From Okapia johnstoni (Eukaryota > Chordata > Mammalia > Artiodactyla > Giraffidae), in contig CM044309.1 in NCBI GenBank assembly GCA_024291935.2, positions 5,828,001 to 5,892,000 on the forward strand: DNA of 64,000 bases, written 5' to 3'. Positions 10,743 to 22,790 of the stretch are shown here, in pieces (position 1 is the first letter of the stretch; each line of letters begins with the position of its first letter). The position numbers and the translations under genes are program-made. A model generated the notes under the pieces. It was given only the letters and a program-made list of their open reading frames with translations, was not told the DNA's origin and ran no database searches.

Positions 10743-11889
10743 ATTAGTTGCAATTAAATTTGTCAAAACTTATATATCACAAGATATAGATGTAGAAATG
10801 ACCTCAAAATAAGTCAAAGCAAATGAGTGAATTGGAGAAACTTTCTATTAAAAAGAGTTGAAATTATCCATATCTTTTTATCAGCATCACGTTTTGCCTA
10901 CAAATCATTTCTTATTTCAGCATCCTAATGCCATCCACTCTTCATGGAGTTGTGGTTTCATGGGGATTGGCAGTTCCCAAAGCCAGAGAAGAGATCCTAA
11001 TCCATCTAGACGCTCATTCCAGCTCCATTTCCCTTTACCTGTGGCTGACTTAGAATTGGGTGTGGACTCTAATTGTGGCCAGTGATGTGACAGGAGAATT
11101 TTTCTTGGGGTCTTTGAAAGTACATTTCTTTATCTTCCAAAAAAACTAAAAGAAAACCTCTTCTTCTTTGGAGACTGCCGTCCTGGGAAATGTTACCTAG
11201 AACTGTTGTAGCTATTTTGAAACTCTTAGAAGAAGGAATATGAAGGGCATATACTTAACACATTAAGGATGACAGAGTAGAGACAGGAGGAAAAAACAGG
11301 ATTCTCAATGTTATTAATTAGCTTCAGATTAGACCAAGGCGATAGCCTGCCTTAATTGTAGTCTTTTTCTTTACTGAGATGAATAATGATGATGACGATA
11401 TTGTTCTAGACAATTTGAACTGAGATTTCTATCTCTTCTCGTCAAAATACTCCTAAAATTATAGTTTCTTACACATACGCACAAACCCTGTCTGGTGACT
11501 TAAAGGAAAGTCACCAGGCAGGTGACTTTTGATTATAAACATAAAAGGACTAAGAATTCACCAAGTAAAAGAAAAGAAACAATACTGAGACATTAATTCC
11601 TGCTTGTTTGATTACACCACAAATGACCCAGTGCTCAGATTCTCACCCACTCATACGCACGACCTGGAAAGAAGAAAGATCTGAGTTTAGAATCTTTCCC
11701 CAAAGTATCTAGTGATGCCGAAATAGTTAGTTTCTTTGCTGGCATTTATATAGGAGCATTTATGTAAATTTATATCATGTAAACCAATCAGTATATTGAT
11801 TTCATTTCAAGTGTTTTGGCATAATGGGGAATAATCTCGGATAATTTTGGAAGTTTGAGACAAGAATTTCAGTTGTAGTTATCCAGTGA
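10743..11889. other. No recognised feature; one small hairpin
   Basis: Unique-looking sequence. A perfect 9 bp stem with a 5-base loop lies at 11507-11529 (aaagtcacc / ggtgacttt), and an extra ggtgact copy sits just upstream at 11494-11500. No reading frame of interest. Confidence 0.5.
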
Positions 11890-12000
11890 AAGATATTGAT
11901 TGAGTGTGTATATCATATCTCATATTCTCTGAGAAGTACTAAAATTAGAGAAGTGAATAAAACACAGATCCAACTGTAAAATCCCAACATGTAATTCAAG
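11890..12000 (-). mobile_element. Possible L2 LINE remnant
   Basis: Faint similarity to the complement of the L2 3' end (attgattgagtgtgtatat ... agtgaataaaacaca). At the limit of what can be judged by eye. Confidence 0.35.
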
Positions 12001-13726
12001 GTGTTAGCAACAATAATATCAACTTTTATCCAAGTTATGAATAAAAGAAGGTGAAGTAATTCTCATACAATTATTTCAGATATAATCTGTGTTTCCGGAG
12101 CAACAATCAAAATGGAAGATTTTTAACTAAATATGTTTACCATGTAGATTTTGGAGAACAGAGTTTGTACAGAAATCAGTTAACAGGGCAGGTGATCTAA
12201 TTCATACCATCACTGTTTAATTTGCTTTGTAGGTCTATTTTAACGTCTAATAGAATAGACATGAAAATCTAATTCAATCATTTGTTTTTATTAAAAACCC
12301 ACTTCCAAAAAAGGTTCTGTCTTCATGTTATCCCATAGCATCTGAAGATCCATTTTGGCTCACATAATTTTAGCACAAAGAGCTTGAAATGCATTTCAAA
12401 TAATGTGTCCATGGTATGTCAGCATTAAAAATGTTAGACTATTTATTGTTGTGAGGAGCTCAAATTTGGAAAGGGACAGCTGATAAAGATGTAATTAAAA
12501 TCTTGCCTGTTAAGGAATCTTATGAATTATTAAAATCCAGATCCTATTCTTCCTTCTTAAATTATTCTTTTCAACTTCTTGTTGCCACATGCACCGTCCT
12601 TCCTTAAGTCTTAAGCAATTACCCTTTCTAAGGTCAAAGAAGCACCTATAGGGCCCATCTGGAAAGCTGAGATAAGGGCCTATAGTTTGGCTGAAATAGC
12701 AGTTGGACTGAAACATTACGATCAGGTTGGGGAGGAAGCCATTACCTTGGGGCTCTCTGAACAGCTAAAAGAGATTTATTCTAGTACACTTTACATCAAT
12801 TCTTGAATGTCTGTCTTTATATTTATACAGCTTCATTTTCATCTAGCTACAAAGTGTTGACTTTGTATTGATTTATGTGCAATGCTAGACTGAAAATTGG
12901 AGACAATTTTTTAGACTTAAAGATATACTTCATGAAAGACGGATTAACTGTCTGTTAATTTCATTAAAAATGTTCAATAGAAATGATCCTTATTCAAACT
13001 GTTCATACTTGAGGCTTATTTTAAAGCAAAATCTCTTTTATGTATTTATTTTTCCTTCTGAAGAAATTTTCTGTGTATTTCCAGAGGAAAGTTTTATTTA
13101 ACTAATGCTGGAGTTTAAAAATACTCATAAACATTCCATCAAAGGAATTTGCTGGGTTAATGCTATGATTGGGTCTTTATGGAATCAGGGACACAAATAT
13201 TTATATCATAAATCTGATCTGTTCTTTTATCTATAACATTGAATGTTTGCAGGGACAAGTTAAACTTTGGTTTCTGGCCTGTTTGACAGAGAGAGTCATG
13301 TCAGCACCTTCACCGATGCTGGATTCTTAGATGCTGATGATAGATCTTTAGCCAGGGTGGAGTAGGGACGAACAGTGCTACAGCAGAAGTTTATGAAAGC
13401 AAACAGTTTGCTCTGAACTCAACCCTCTATCAAAGTAATTATAAATACATCACTAACAAACAGTTTTGATTTTCATCATACATGGGTAACAGCAGAAACA
13501 TGTCTGAGAATTCCAGAGCTAAAGCAGATGGGGCTAAAACACTTCATTATGCCTTCAGCTAGATCAAAGCAAGAAAAGAGATGGTATATAAAATCACTGG
13601 TGAAAATATACAATACATTTACAAAGTCATCTGAGCATAGATCTTACAGATAAATGCTAATATGACAGTGTGGATTATTATTTTTTTAGCCAAAGCCCCA
13701 AATCTGAAATGGCTGTTTAAAGCACT
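12001..13726. other. No recognised feature (1.7 kb)
   Basis: Unique-looking, AT-rich. A minus-strand open stretch of 68 codons at 12510-12716 has no recognisable feature. Confidence 0.5.
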
Positions 13727-13931
13727 GGACTTCCCTGGTGGTTCAAGTGGTAAAAAATCTACCTGAAATGCAGGAGACCTGGTTGTGATCCCTGGGTCCG
13801 GACAATCCCCTGGAGAGAGGAATGACTACCCAACTCAGTATTCTTGCCTGGAGAATCCCATGGACAGAGGAGCCTAGAGGGCTACAGTCCATGAGGTTGC
13901 AAAGAGTCGGGCACAACTGAGCAACTAAGCA
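13727..13931 (+). mobile_element. Bov-tA SINE
   Basis: tRNA-like head (ggacttccctggtggttcaa), BovA body (cagtattcttgcctggagaa) and BovB-type end (gtcgggcacaactgagcaac). The flanks share only partial similarity, so no clean TSD is called. Confidence 0.9.
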
Positions 13932-14084
13932 CATTTAAACCATTACACAAGACTTCTTCAGAAGTGCCTACTACATTTTCATCCATGTGTATACCGTTTA
14001 TTCTGTTATGACAATATATGGCACTTAGAACATTTCTTAGTTATGCAACGCAACAGAGAGCAAGATTGAATTTATATATACATA

Positions 14085-14153
14085 ATTTTACATATATATA
14101 ATTTCATATATTATTTTGATATATAATTTGTGGGTTATATATATATATATAAT
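14085..14153. repeat. AT-rich low-complexity tract with (TA)n
   Basis: Interrupted TA dinucleotides (tatatata) with an uninterrupted run near 14134-14152. Confidence 0.8.
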
Positions 14154-14159
14154 TTTCTC

Positions 14160-14335
14160 TATCATGCCAGGCACTGAACTAAGCATTTGCGTGTATTATC
14201 CCATTTAATGTTTTTTAAAATGTCTAGACTATAAGTAATGCTATCATTACTGTTTTTCAGAGTGGAGTCTGGGTAGTTTTAAGTAATGTTACATTACATG
14301 GCTAGTAAGTAGAGGAATTATGATCCTTACTCTTG
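14160..14335 (+). mobile_element. MIR SINE remnant
   Basis: Contains the MIR signature blocks in order: tgccaggcactgaactaagc, a variant of tattatcccatttaatg, and later acatggctagtaagtagagg. Diverged; ends approximate. Confidence 0.7.
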
Positions 14336-17300
14336 CAACAGAGAAAGTTGTATATTTTCTGGAATAAGTGAGAGCTTTGTCTTCTAGTTACACGTGAGGT
14401 CAGTAATAAAAGAGCAACCATGTGATCGTGTGATATTTATTAATAAATGTAAATACATTCTAGAGCAAAATAGTCATGATTATCTCATAATGATTGTTTC
14501 CTTCCTTTTTTTTTGTTTTTAATTTTTTAAAGAGTGTTGTCATAATTTCAAAATCTAGTGTGGCCTCTTCTAGTTCCTCTAGCTCAAATTAGACACTAAA
14601 AGACCTGCATTTACTTATTTTAAATTATTCTATGTATGAGCATAGAAAACTTGAGGAATGGATTTCCTCCTTAACTTGGGGGGTAAAGGAGGGCTGTTGA
14701 TCATATACAGAATGCCCTTATTTCGGGGGATTGGGCACTTCTAAGTAAAACGCCCAGATGCTTAAACTCCAAAGGCTCCAGCTATATCTATCTTTCACTG
14801 AAGGTTTAGATTCTGCATTGAGCTTACTTAATCTCCACATCAAGAAAAGGAGAGTGGAAACTGAGGCCTGGAAAGACTGACTAAGCTCCCCAAGAACCGA
14901 AGATGCCCACTGGTTGTTCAGATGCCAAAACACACACATCCGACTCCTACAGGTTCTTCCTGCAGATCTTATCAGTGTCTGCAAATAAATTTTATAAACT
15001 CAGCATGGAGAGCAAAGGGACACTTGGTTAACACTGGTACTTTCATGAAGGCTTTAAAAATTGTGTATTTTTATGTTATTCCTATTTTTCCTACCAGATT
15101 GGCTTACAACATTCCCTAAAGTATACAGTTTGATGGCATCAGATCCTGCGTTATGGTAGTAATGTGTTAGTAACAACAGCAAAAAAAAAAAAAAATCAAA
15201 TGGAACCAAGAAATGTTTTATAGAACAGTATGATAATTATCTGAGGAATGGAGACATTTTCATATTGAGAAGAAACTAAATCTTCAACATATATTATGAT
15301 ATTTATTATTCAATATGAAAAGGTATGGAAGATCATAATAATCTGATACTTTTTACATGGAAGACTTAATAAATAATTACCCCACTGTATAGATAAATAG
15401 GACTAAGGGGAAATTAGTAATGCTATGAAGAGGTGAGGCCAAAACAAGGAAAATAAAGGACCTCTTATTCTTTGAAGTAGTGGGAGGTAAAATAGTACAA
15501 TATGTTACCCTTAGAAAGGGATTTTCAAAATGTTTTCAATGGAGTTCTAGGAATTTCAAGACATTCCTGGACACTGCCTCTCTACCTCAGACACATCTCC
15601 ACCAATATCATATATTCTAGACACACATTTCTTAAATAAAGTAAAGACATAAACGCAGACTGTGTTTATGGAGGAGTCCCAGGAATCATGTCCTACAGGT
15701 ACAAGTAAGGGAAAATAATAGCATGCTGGGTTTAGAAGTTTATTGATACACGTGGAACCAACTAAACCCAAATCAGCACAAGTTTTGCTTATACAAATAA
15801 ACCCCTACTGGGTATGTGTGTGATAGGCCGATGGTGCTGTTAGGAAATCCATCTTCAGGTCAACCAGAGTGAATAATAGTTCATGAGGAAGAAATTCTCT
15901 GATGGTGATACATCTTTTGAGCTTAGAATTGAAACAACTGGAAAATTTTCAGACATTAAAATTCATTTTCTGATACCTTATCAAGTTGGAAAATGTGTTC
16001 TTAAGTCTTGGTTTAAATGTGAAGAAGGAATTCTAAATCACTGCCACTTACAACAAGAGTGGAAATGCTAGGCCCAAGCAGGGGGAGAGGTATAAGCACA
16101 ATAATGTTAACTGAGTGAATAAATTAATGACTAATTAAATGAACTTACCTGTAGGGAAAGTGTTTTTCTTTCCTTGAAATTCACTGAGAATGCCTAGTAA
16201 CTGTGGCAAGCATAGATAGCTTCATAAACACTGACTCTTCAACTATGAACCTTCCAAGATGTCACAGAAGTGATTTTTAGATTGCTTTGAAGAAGCCTGG
16301 GGGTCTAGGAGGTGTGGTTTGTTGGTTGTTTTTTAATGCTGATTAAAGATTTAAACTTGATTTAAACTTTTCAAAGAATCCATTGTTTTTTAATATTTCA
16401 TGAATTTGTAACTCTAAATAAAATTTCAACATAGAAATATTTATGTCTTAAAAGATGACAGTCCCCATCCTAAGATCCTTGAGTACATGTGTGATAACTG
16501 GAGAATCTCATTAATGGGGTAAAGAGGGAGTTTGCAAGGGGAATGAGGGTACTATAATCACAAGTACAACCTTAACCAGCAGAAATGCTAAGCCCTCATT
16601 TATACAAAAAGCTGGTAAGGCCTGGGGATTTTAGATTGGCAAAAAGAGTCACTTCATTTTATCATCCAGGTTACGGATGTTGAATGCCACATAGTGATAC
16701 TCTGAAGCCTGTGGCAGTAATTAGCTCTTACCGGTTTGGGCTTGAGTACAATGTATTCAGTGAAACTAAAAGAATTACTTCTGAAAATAATTATAGCCAT
16801 GATATGCTATTATTATAAAATTTTTAGCCATATATCTGTAAACTCGTGAAGCTTGGTCCCAGTCAACCCCATGAGTGAAGGAGAACAAGAAGTATCAGGA
16901 TACTGTACGCTGCCTAATATGGCTTTATTAGAACAACCATGTGTCCACATGAATTGCCTTTTGAATTGTGGTGGGCCTGCTGAGAATTAGGTTGGGGAGT
17001 GAAAGGCATTTTGCCTCTTTACATACAAAGATTCTCATAATATTTAGCTTTTAATAAAGCAAGGAAACTTAAACCACAGCGTGAATAAAAATTTCTGTAG
17101 AATTTTTATTTAAAAAGTGATCATATTTTCATTTTTATGGAAAATGAAGCTATTTAATGCCTTATGGGTCCCACACAATAATAGGCAGAATCCTGCAGAG
17201 AACATTGTAGCAACTTGCAATTTGATATTTTCTGAGCACAGAAAACGTGTTGGACACTGCCTACCGGCAGAATTAGATGAACCTTTTGCTTAGAGAGGTT

Positions 17301-18599
17301 ATAAAATAAGTTAACACACATTTTAAGAGAAAAGACCTAAATGTGCATGATTTAGTATATCCATTGTTCAAGCAGAAAATGGCTCTTATTTTTCCTATTG
17401 AGTTATGTGTTTTATAACAAAATATCAAATTCTATTTTGAATATTATATTAAGTATATTAAGATTAATGGCACATGTTAGATAACCATGAAATAAGATTT
17501 TGTCACTTTTTGGCAAGGTATCCCAGATGAGCAGGGTTACGTATTCAGAACATACTGGGTGAGTGCATGTTTAAATTAAGGAATAAAAATTTTTGATTCC
17601 TTCTTTCCGTTTAGCATTATCCTCAAAAAGATCTTACATGAACTTCATAATTTAAAAGGTACCAACACACATTATTGTATAAATGTAATCAGTCATATAC
17701 ATATTTCCCTCTTGTGTCTAAAAGACAAAATTTAATTATTTGTTAAGATCTTCATGACTCAACCATTTAACTGAATTGATTATAAAACACATTATGCTGA
17801 AATATGCAAAAGTTTCCTAACCAATGTTTCCACATTCAGAATATACAGTGTACTATAGGAATGTGCATAGAATGTGACCTTAGGAAAGGTATGGGCAGTT
17901 AATAAAAGTAAATGATTCGGTTTTAATTCAGTTTCAAATATAAAACTTACTAAAGAGATACTATATACTGAACATCATGTAATACACTAAGAATCCAAGC
18001 TGCGATGAAAATGTGAAGTGATGATGTCAATAAAGTTATGACTGTCAAGCAATGAACAACTTAGTCACTCTGAAAGAGAATACTAAGGGTCTCTAAGAAT
18101 TGTGTTCTTGAGGTTAAATTCTTAAAAAGAGGTAGAGGCACTTGCCTCCTTCAATGCTGATAGAAGTTTAATTTTAAAAAAGCTGTTTACTTAAAAACTT
18201 TGTATTCATCAAATAAAAATGGAAATTGAAAAGATTTTACAAAGACCTATACTCACTACCTTGGTTCTGTTCCACTTGCTCTGCTTTTAATCTATCAAAG
18301 TATTCTTTTTAATATTCACTTATTAAATCAGTTTTTTAAGTCCATTTAAATTACAAACAGTAGAACAATATTCCCTAAACACTTAAGCATTGTGTCACTA
18401 AATAAAGCTATATTTGTTCATGGTATTTTTTAATACAAAATCAAAATAGAGTAAAATGCTTGAGTATATAGTCCCAGTAAAAACTTTTGAAGATACACAA
18501 CACTAACATCACCTCCAAAAATTCTCCCTTTTCCCACTAAATTTCTGCCCTAATGCCCACAAATGGCTGTTCTGATAATTTCCCAAAATAATTTTTGCC
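14336..18599. other. No recognised feature (4.3 kb)
   Basis: The longest apparently unique stretch of the window. It is AT-rich with an A-run at 15181-15195. Small open stretches (14718-14984 minus, 14922-15119, 15556-15771 minus, 15883-16071) show no domain or exon structure. A distant regulatory element cannot be excluded but nothing in the sequence identifies one. Confidence 0.5.
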
Positions 18600-18948
18600 C
18601 ATTCCAGGATATCATAAACATGGAATTATCGAGTGCATCTTATTTTGTGTGAAGCATAATTTACTTAGCATAGCATCTTCTAGATTCATCCATGTTCTTG
18701 CTTATATCAATATGTTATTTATTTTTTTTTTTTGCTAAGAAATAGTATGCATATTAAACAGCGAGTTTTTGCACTGTTTTTCTGATGAGTATCTGGGTTA
18801 ATTTTTATTACAGCTATTAGAGATTAAACTGCCACGAAACTCCTTATACAAGTCTTTTTATCCATTCATGCATTTCTAGTGTGACTATATCATTTTGTGT
18901 TCATTCCACAATGCATGAGTGATCCAGTTTCTCCACATCCTCAATACA

Positions 18949-18992
<44 letters not shown>

Positions 18993-19075
18993 CTCTTCTG
19001 GCTGCCTCTGAATGTCATTTCTAAACAATAATTTGACTTTTGATGTTGCTCTATTCTATTGGCATATGCTTTGAG
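18600..19075 (-). mobile_element. Old L1 remnant around a TA microsatellite
   Basis: The plus strand shows degraded complement of L1 ORF2 C-terminal/3' UTR blocks (ttctagattcatccatgttc, then ctgccacgaaactccttata, then agtttctccacatcctcaat) in the order seen in the clearer antisense L1s of this window. Much older than those; boundaries approximate. Confidence 0.5.
18952..18989. repeat. (TA)19 microsatellite
   Basis: Uninterrupted TA dinucleotides. Self-complementary, likely length-variable between individuals. Confidence 0.95.
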
Positions 19076-19222
19076 TCATGAGTTTAAGAGTAGGTGCCTC
19101 ATTCTGTTATTTTAACCTGGTACTTGGGAGAATCCAAAAGATATGAATTTATAAAAGAAATAAAATCCATCGTAACACCTAAACTTCCAAAGTGTATTCT
19201 GTTTTTCTTTTATAGCACTTCT

Positions 19223-20266
19223 TACAACAAACTGTGGAAAATTCTGAAAGAGATGGGAATACCAGACACCTGACCTGCCTATTGAGAAATCTGTATGCAG
19301 GTCAGGAAGCAACAGTTAGAACTGGACATGGAACAACAGACTGGTTCCAAATTGGGAAAGGAGTACATCAAGGCTGTATTTTGTCACCCTGCTTATTTAA
19401 CATATATGCAGAGTACATCATGCAAAATGCCAGGCTGAATGAAGCACAAGCTGGAAACAAGATTGCTGGGAGAAATATCAATAACCTTAGATAGACAGAT
19501 GACACCACCCTTATGGCAGAAAGTGAAGAAGAACTAAAGAGCCTCTTGATGAAAGTGAAAGAGGAGAGTGAAAAAGTTGGCTTAAAGCTCAACATTCAGA
19601 AAACAAAGATCATGGCATCTGGTCCCATCACTTCATGGCAAATAGATGGGGAAACATTGGAAACAGTGGCAGACTTTATTTTGGGGGGCTCCAAAATCAC
19701 TGCAGATGGTGACTGAAGCCATGAAATTAAAAGACGCTTACTCCCTGGGAGGAAAGTTATGACCACCCTAGACAGCATATTAAAAAGCAGAGACATTGCT
19801 TTGTCAACAAAGGTCCGTCTAGTCAAAGCTATGTTTTTCCAGTGGTCATGTATGGATGTGAGAGTTGGATGGTGAAGAAAGCTGAGCACCGAAGAATTGA
19901 TGCTTTTGAACTGTGGTGTTGGAGAAGACTCTTGAGAGTCCCTTGGACTGCAAGGAGATCCAACCAGTCCATCCTAAAGGAAATCAACCCTGAATATTCA
20001 TTGGAAGGAGTGGTGCTGAAGCTGAAACTCCAATACTTTGACCACCTGATGCGAAGAGCTGACCCATTGAAAAGACCCTGATGCTGGGAAAGATTGAAGG
20101 TGGGAGGAGAAGGGGACGACAGAGGATGAGATGGTTGGATGGCATCTCCCAACGGACATGAGTTTGAATAAATTCCGGGAGTTGGTGATGAAAAGGGAAG
20201 CCTGGCTTACTGCTGTCCTTGGCGTCGCAAAGAGGCGGACATGACCGAGTGACTGAACTGAACTGG
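19223..20266 (+). mobile_element. BovB LINE, 5'-truncated, 1.04 kb
   Basis: Flanked by gcacttct at 19215-19222 and 20267-20274. It begins inside the reverse-transcriptase domain and runs to the TGAACTGAACTG tail. Motif B reads VHQGCILSPCLFN. Motif C, normally YADD, reads stop-T-D-D (tagacagatgac near 19492), so the active site is lost. A second stop (tga near 19715) and a base loss in the poly-T of the 'ctatgtttttcc' block (near 19831) break the rest. The C-terminal [13 protein letters not shown] block is recognisable on 19842-20081. Confidence 0.93.
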
Positions 20267-20404
20267 GCACTTCTCCACTTTGAAATTGCGTCTTTATTCT
20301 GTGACTGGATGTTCCATTATTGCTTACTGTTATACCTACCTATACCACTAGAGGGCAGGAATCTTGTCTATCTTCCCCACTGTATTGCTTCTGCCTACAC
20401 TCAG

Positions 20405-20512
20405 TGCTCTTGCCTGGAGAATCCCAGGGGCGGGGGAGCCTGGTGGGCTTTCCTCTATGGGGTCGCACAGAGTCGGACACGACTGAAGCGACTTAGCATC
20501 AGCAGCAGCAAC
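20405..20512 (+). mobile_element. BovA monomer fragment with CAG tail
   Basis: A single BovA unit starting at gctcttgcctggagaatccc and ending acttagcatcagcagcagca. 5'-truncated compared with the other units here. Inserted in L2. Confidence 0.9.
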
Positions 20513-20527
20513 TGTGTAACACCTAAT

Positions 20528-20711
20528 GAAAGTAAAAGTGCAAGTCGCTCAGTCCTGTCCAACTCTTTGGGATCCCATGGAATTCTCCAGGCCAGATTAC
20601 TGGAGTGGGTTGCCATGCCCTCCTCCAGGGGTTTTTCCCAACCAAGGGATCAAACTGAGGTCTCCTGTATTGCAGACGGATTCTTTACCAGCTGAGCCAC
20701 AGGGAAGCCCA
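20528..20711 (-). mobile_element. Bov-tA SINE, antisense
   Basis: Minus-strand Bov-tA: the BovB-type end is on the left (gaaagtaaaagtgcaagtcg) and the tRNA head on the right (agctgagccacagggaagcc). TSD taacacctaat at 20517-20527 and 20712-20722, inside an L2 remnant. Confidence 0.94.
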
Positions 20712-20750
20712 TAACACCTAATAAAAATGCATAATTATTGAATGCTAATA

Positions 20751-22052
20751 CGCTTTCTAAATGTGTTCATATCTTGAAGATGCAATTAATAAATATATGA
20801 TTTATATTGGTAGTTACAGAAATAAGTGTTTAAAAATCGTGTGAGAGAGTGTTCTATATTTTTGTGTATTGGCTAAGCTCATTTTATCACACATACAAGA
20901 GTTAGAAAGGCATGAGTTCACTCCTGCTGGGTTTTTAAATATCAGAAAAAAATATATTCCTATTCGTAAGAATAGAATCTTTTCTTCTTTAAAACATTTC
21001 TAGGAAAAGTCATTTTTAAAGCTTTAAAAATCAAATCTTTGCTACAAGTAAAAATGACTCCTTTCTATAATTTCATGTTTTATAACTCTGGTAGAAAACT
21101 TTAAGAGTAATTCAATATCCTTTATTTCAGACACAGTACAGAAAAAGTTCCCCCAAGAAGGACTTAAATCATACTTTAAAATTTTCAATGAAAAAGTTTG
21201 AATCATCTATGTATTACCCTCCATTCTTAACTTGTGATCCATTATACCTATTTGATTTTGTCAGTGTCTTGCCCTATGTTCTTGCCCTGCTCTTCCACAA
21301 GGCAGACTCTTAGCACGTGTGTTTTTGCCTGAGTACCTGCTCTTGCTGGTAATGTCTCTTTGCCATTTGTATAACAGACTAGCGCTGCTAGAGAATGAAC
21401 TCTGAATGTTGTGCTGTAAGAGGGACTGATGGCAGTTGGTGTAAGAACATTGGCTCCCAGAGCTCTCCCAGCAGGATTAAGCTCTAGTAATCAACAGTGT
21501 ACAACTGCTTGAAAAAAAGCACTTTATTCGCTGCCTTACTTTCTCTCTTTACTTTCTAACCCCAACAACTGATGCTTTATGGAATCATCTCCCATATAAA
21601 TACCTTGGATTTTAATCCTTTTCTCAGGGTTTCCTTCTGGGGGATCCAAATGTAGAATAAAAATTCCTATTTGAATTAGAAAAAAGGATAGCAGTTTTTG
21701 CTATCCAAATATTCCTAATTCTCATGAATGTAGCACAGTAAAGTTAATGAGTGAGCTGGACTCTGCCAGGTTCAAATAGAAAGCAGTGTTGTTCTTTTTC
21801 TCCCTCAACAATCCTATTGAATTTATTTTTCCAGTTCTTCCTCATCTCTACATAAAAGTTTGTGAAATTCTCATAACTTTTCTGTTCACTTTCAAGTTTA
21901 ATAAACAGTGCAACATTAAATATTAAAGTCTGTGATTTTTGCAATACTAACCAGAAATTGATCAGGCTCAGAAATAAGCATTAGAGAAAGAGGTAAATTT
22001 TTTTTAACTATTTATCTGCTATAGGGGAGCAAAGTTTGCCACCCCAAAATAT
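20751..22052. other. No recognised feature (1.3 kb)
   Basis: Unique-looking sequence; the minus-strand open stretch at 21744-21944 has no recognisable feature. Confidence 0.5.
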
Positions 22053-22572
22053 CATTACTCAATTGCAGCTTGCTCTGCTCACTGTACAACAGGCCAATGA
22101 ATCTGAGAGACAAGGTGTTGATGCAAGGAAAACAACTTTATTCGGAAAGCTGGCAGACTGAGAAGATGGCAGAGTAATGTCTCAAAATAAACATATTGTT
22201 AGGGATTGGTGCCAGGTTCTTTTATAGAACCAGAGAGAGAAGCAGTGAGGAGCTGAAGACAAAATAGAGAGGGAGAGCCAGTGAGGAAGTCAAGTAAAAA
22301 GGTTCATCAATCTTGCAAAACATCTCTGAGAATGGCCAGCATCAGGGAAGGGATGTATTAATCTCTTCTTTCTTGCAGCTATTCACAGGTGGGCAGGGAT
22401 TGATTATCTCTCTGTGAGCTAAAGGAAGGCACTTTAACAGTTAGGCAGAGGGGTGAGCTCCTCTGAGGCAGGTCATTATGTATGATTAAAATAACAACAG
22501 CAATAAAAAGCAAGTCAAATAAACAGTTCCAACATGGAGTAGGAATTGGGTCTTCTCTGAAACAATGTGTCT
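22053..22572 (-). mobile_element. ERV LTR, antisense (family B, copy 1)
   Basis: Aligns along its length with 29299-29807. Shared blocks include caggccaatgaatctgagag, tcttgcaaaacatctctgag, cacaggtgggcagggattga and aacagttccaacatg(g/c)ag. The complement of an AATAAA signal (actttattcgg) near 22135 indicates minus orientation. No coding sequence; likely solo or truncated. Older than copy 2 judging by more gaps. Confidence 0.68.
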
Positions 22573-22651
22573 CTTTGGCATTTTAAGTATTTTATACTGG
22601 TTATTTTCTAAGAAACAATAGGCATGGAAAAAATTCTGAAAAATAAGTAGC

Positions 22652-22688
<37 letters not shown>

Positions 22689-22690
22689 CA
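22652..22690. repeat. A15 tract followed by (TA)n and CA
   Basis: A poly(A) run passes into TA dinucleotides and a short CACA. It may be the decayed tail of an unrecognised retrotransposon just upstream. Confidence 0.85.
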
Positions 22691-22790
22691 CACTTTCAAG
22701 GGAAATCATTTTGTAAGGGTCTTCCCCCACTGCACCAGGAAGAGGTTGACCAAATCTCTAGGAACATATCAATGTAAAGCCTTTGACTTA

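Larger units (their letters stand above)
20335..20750 (+). mobile_element. L2 LINE 3' end hosting two SINEs
   Basis: Three L2 pieces read in order: 20335-20404 (ctagagggcaggaatcttgt ... ctacactcagtg), 20513-20527, and 20712-20750 (acctaataaaaatgc ... attgaatg). Together they match the L2 3' end. A BovA fragment (20405-20512) and a Bov-tA (20528-20711) fill the gaps. Ancient, non-functional. Confidence 0.6.

Noticed and set aside
15883..16071. 62-codon open frame as an exon candidate
   Set aside because: No splice sites with branch/polypyrimidine context, no recognisable family, and it stands alone in a gene-free region.
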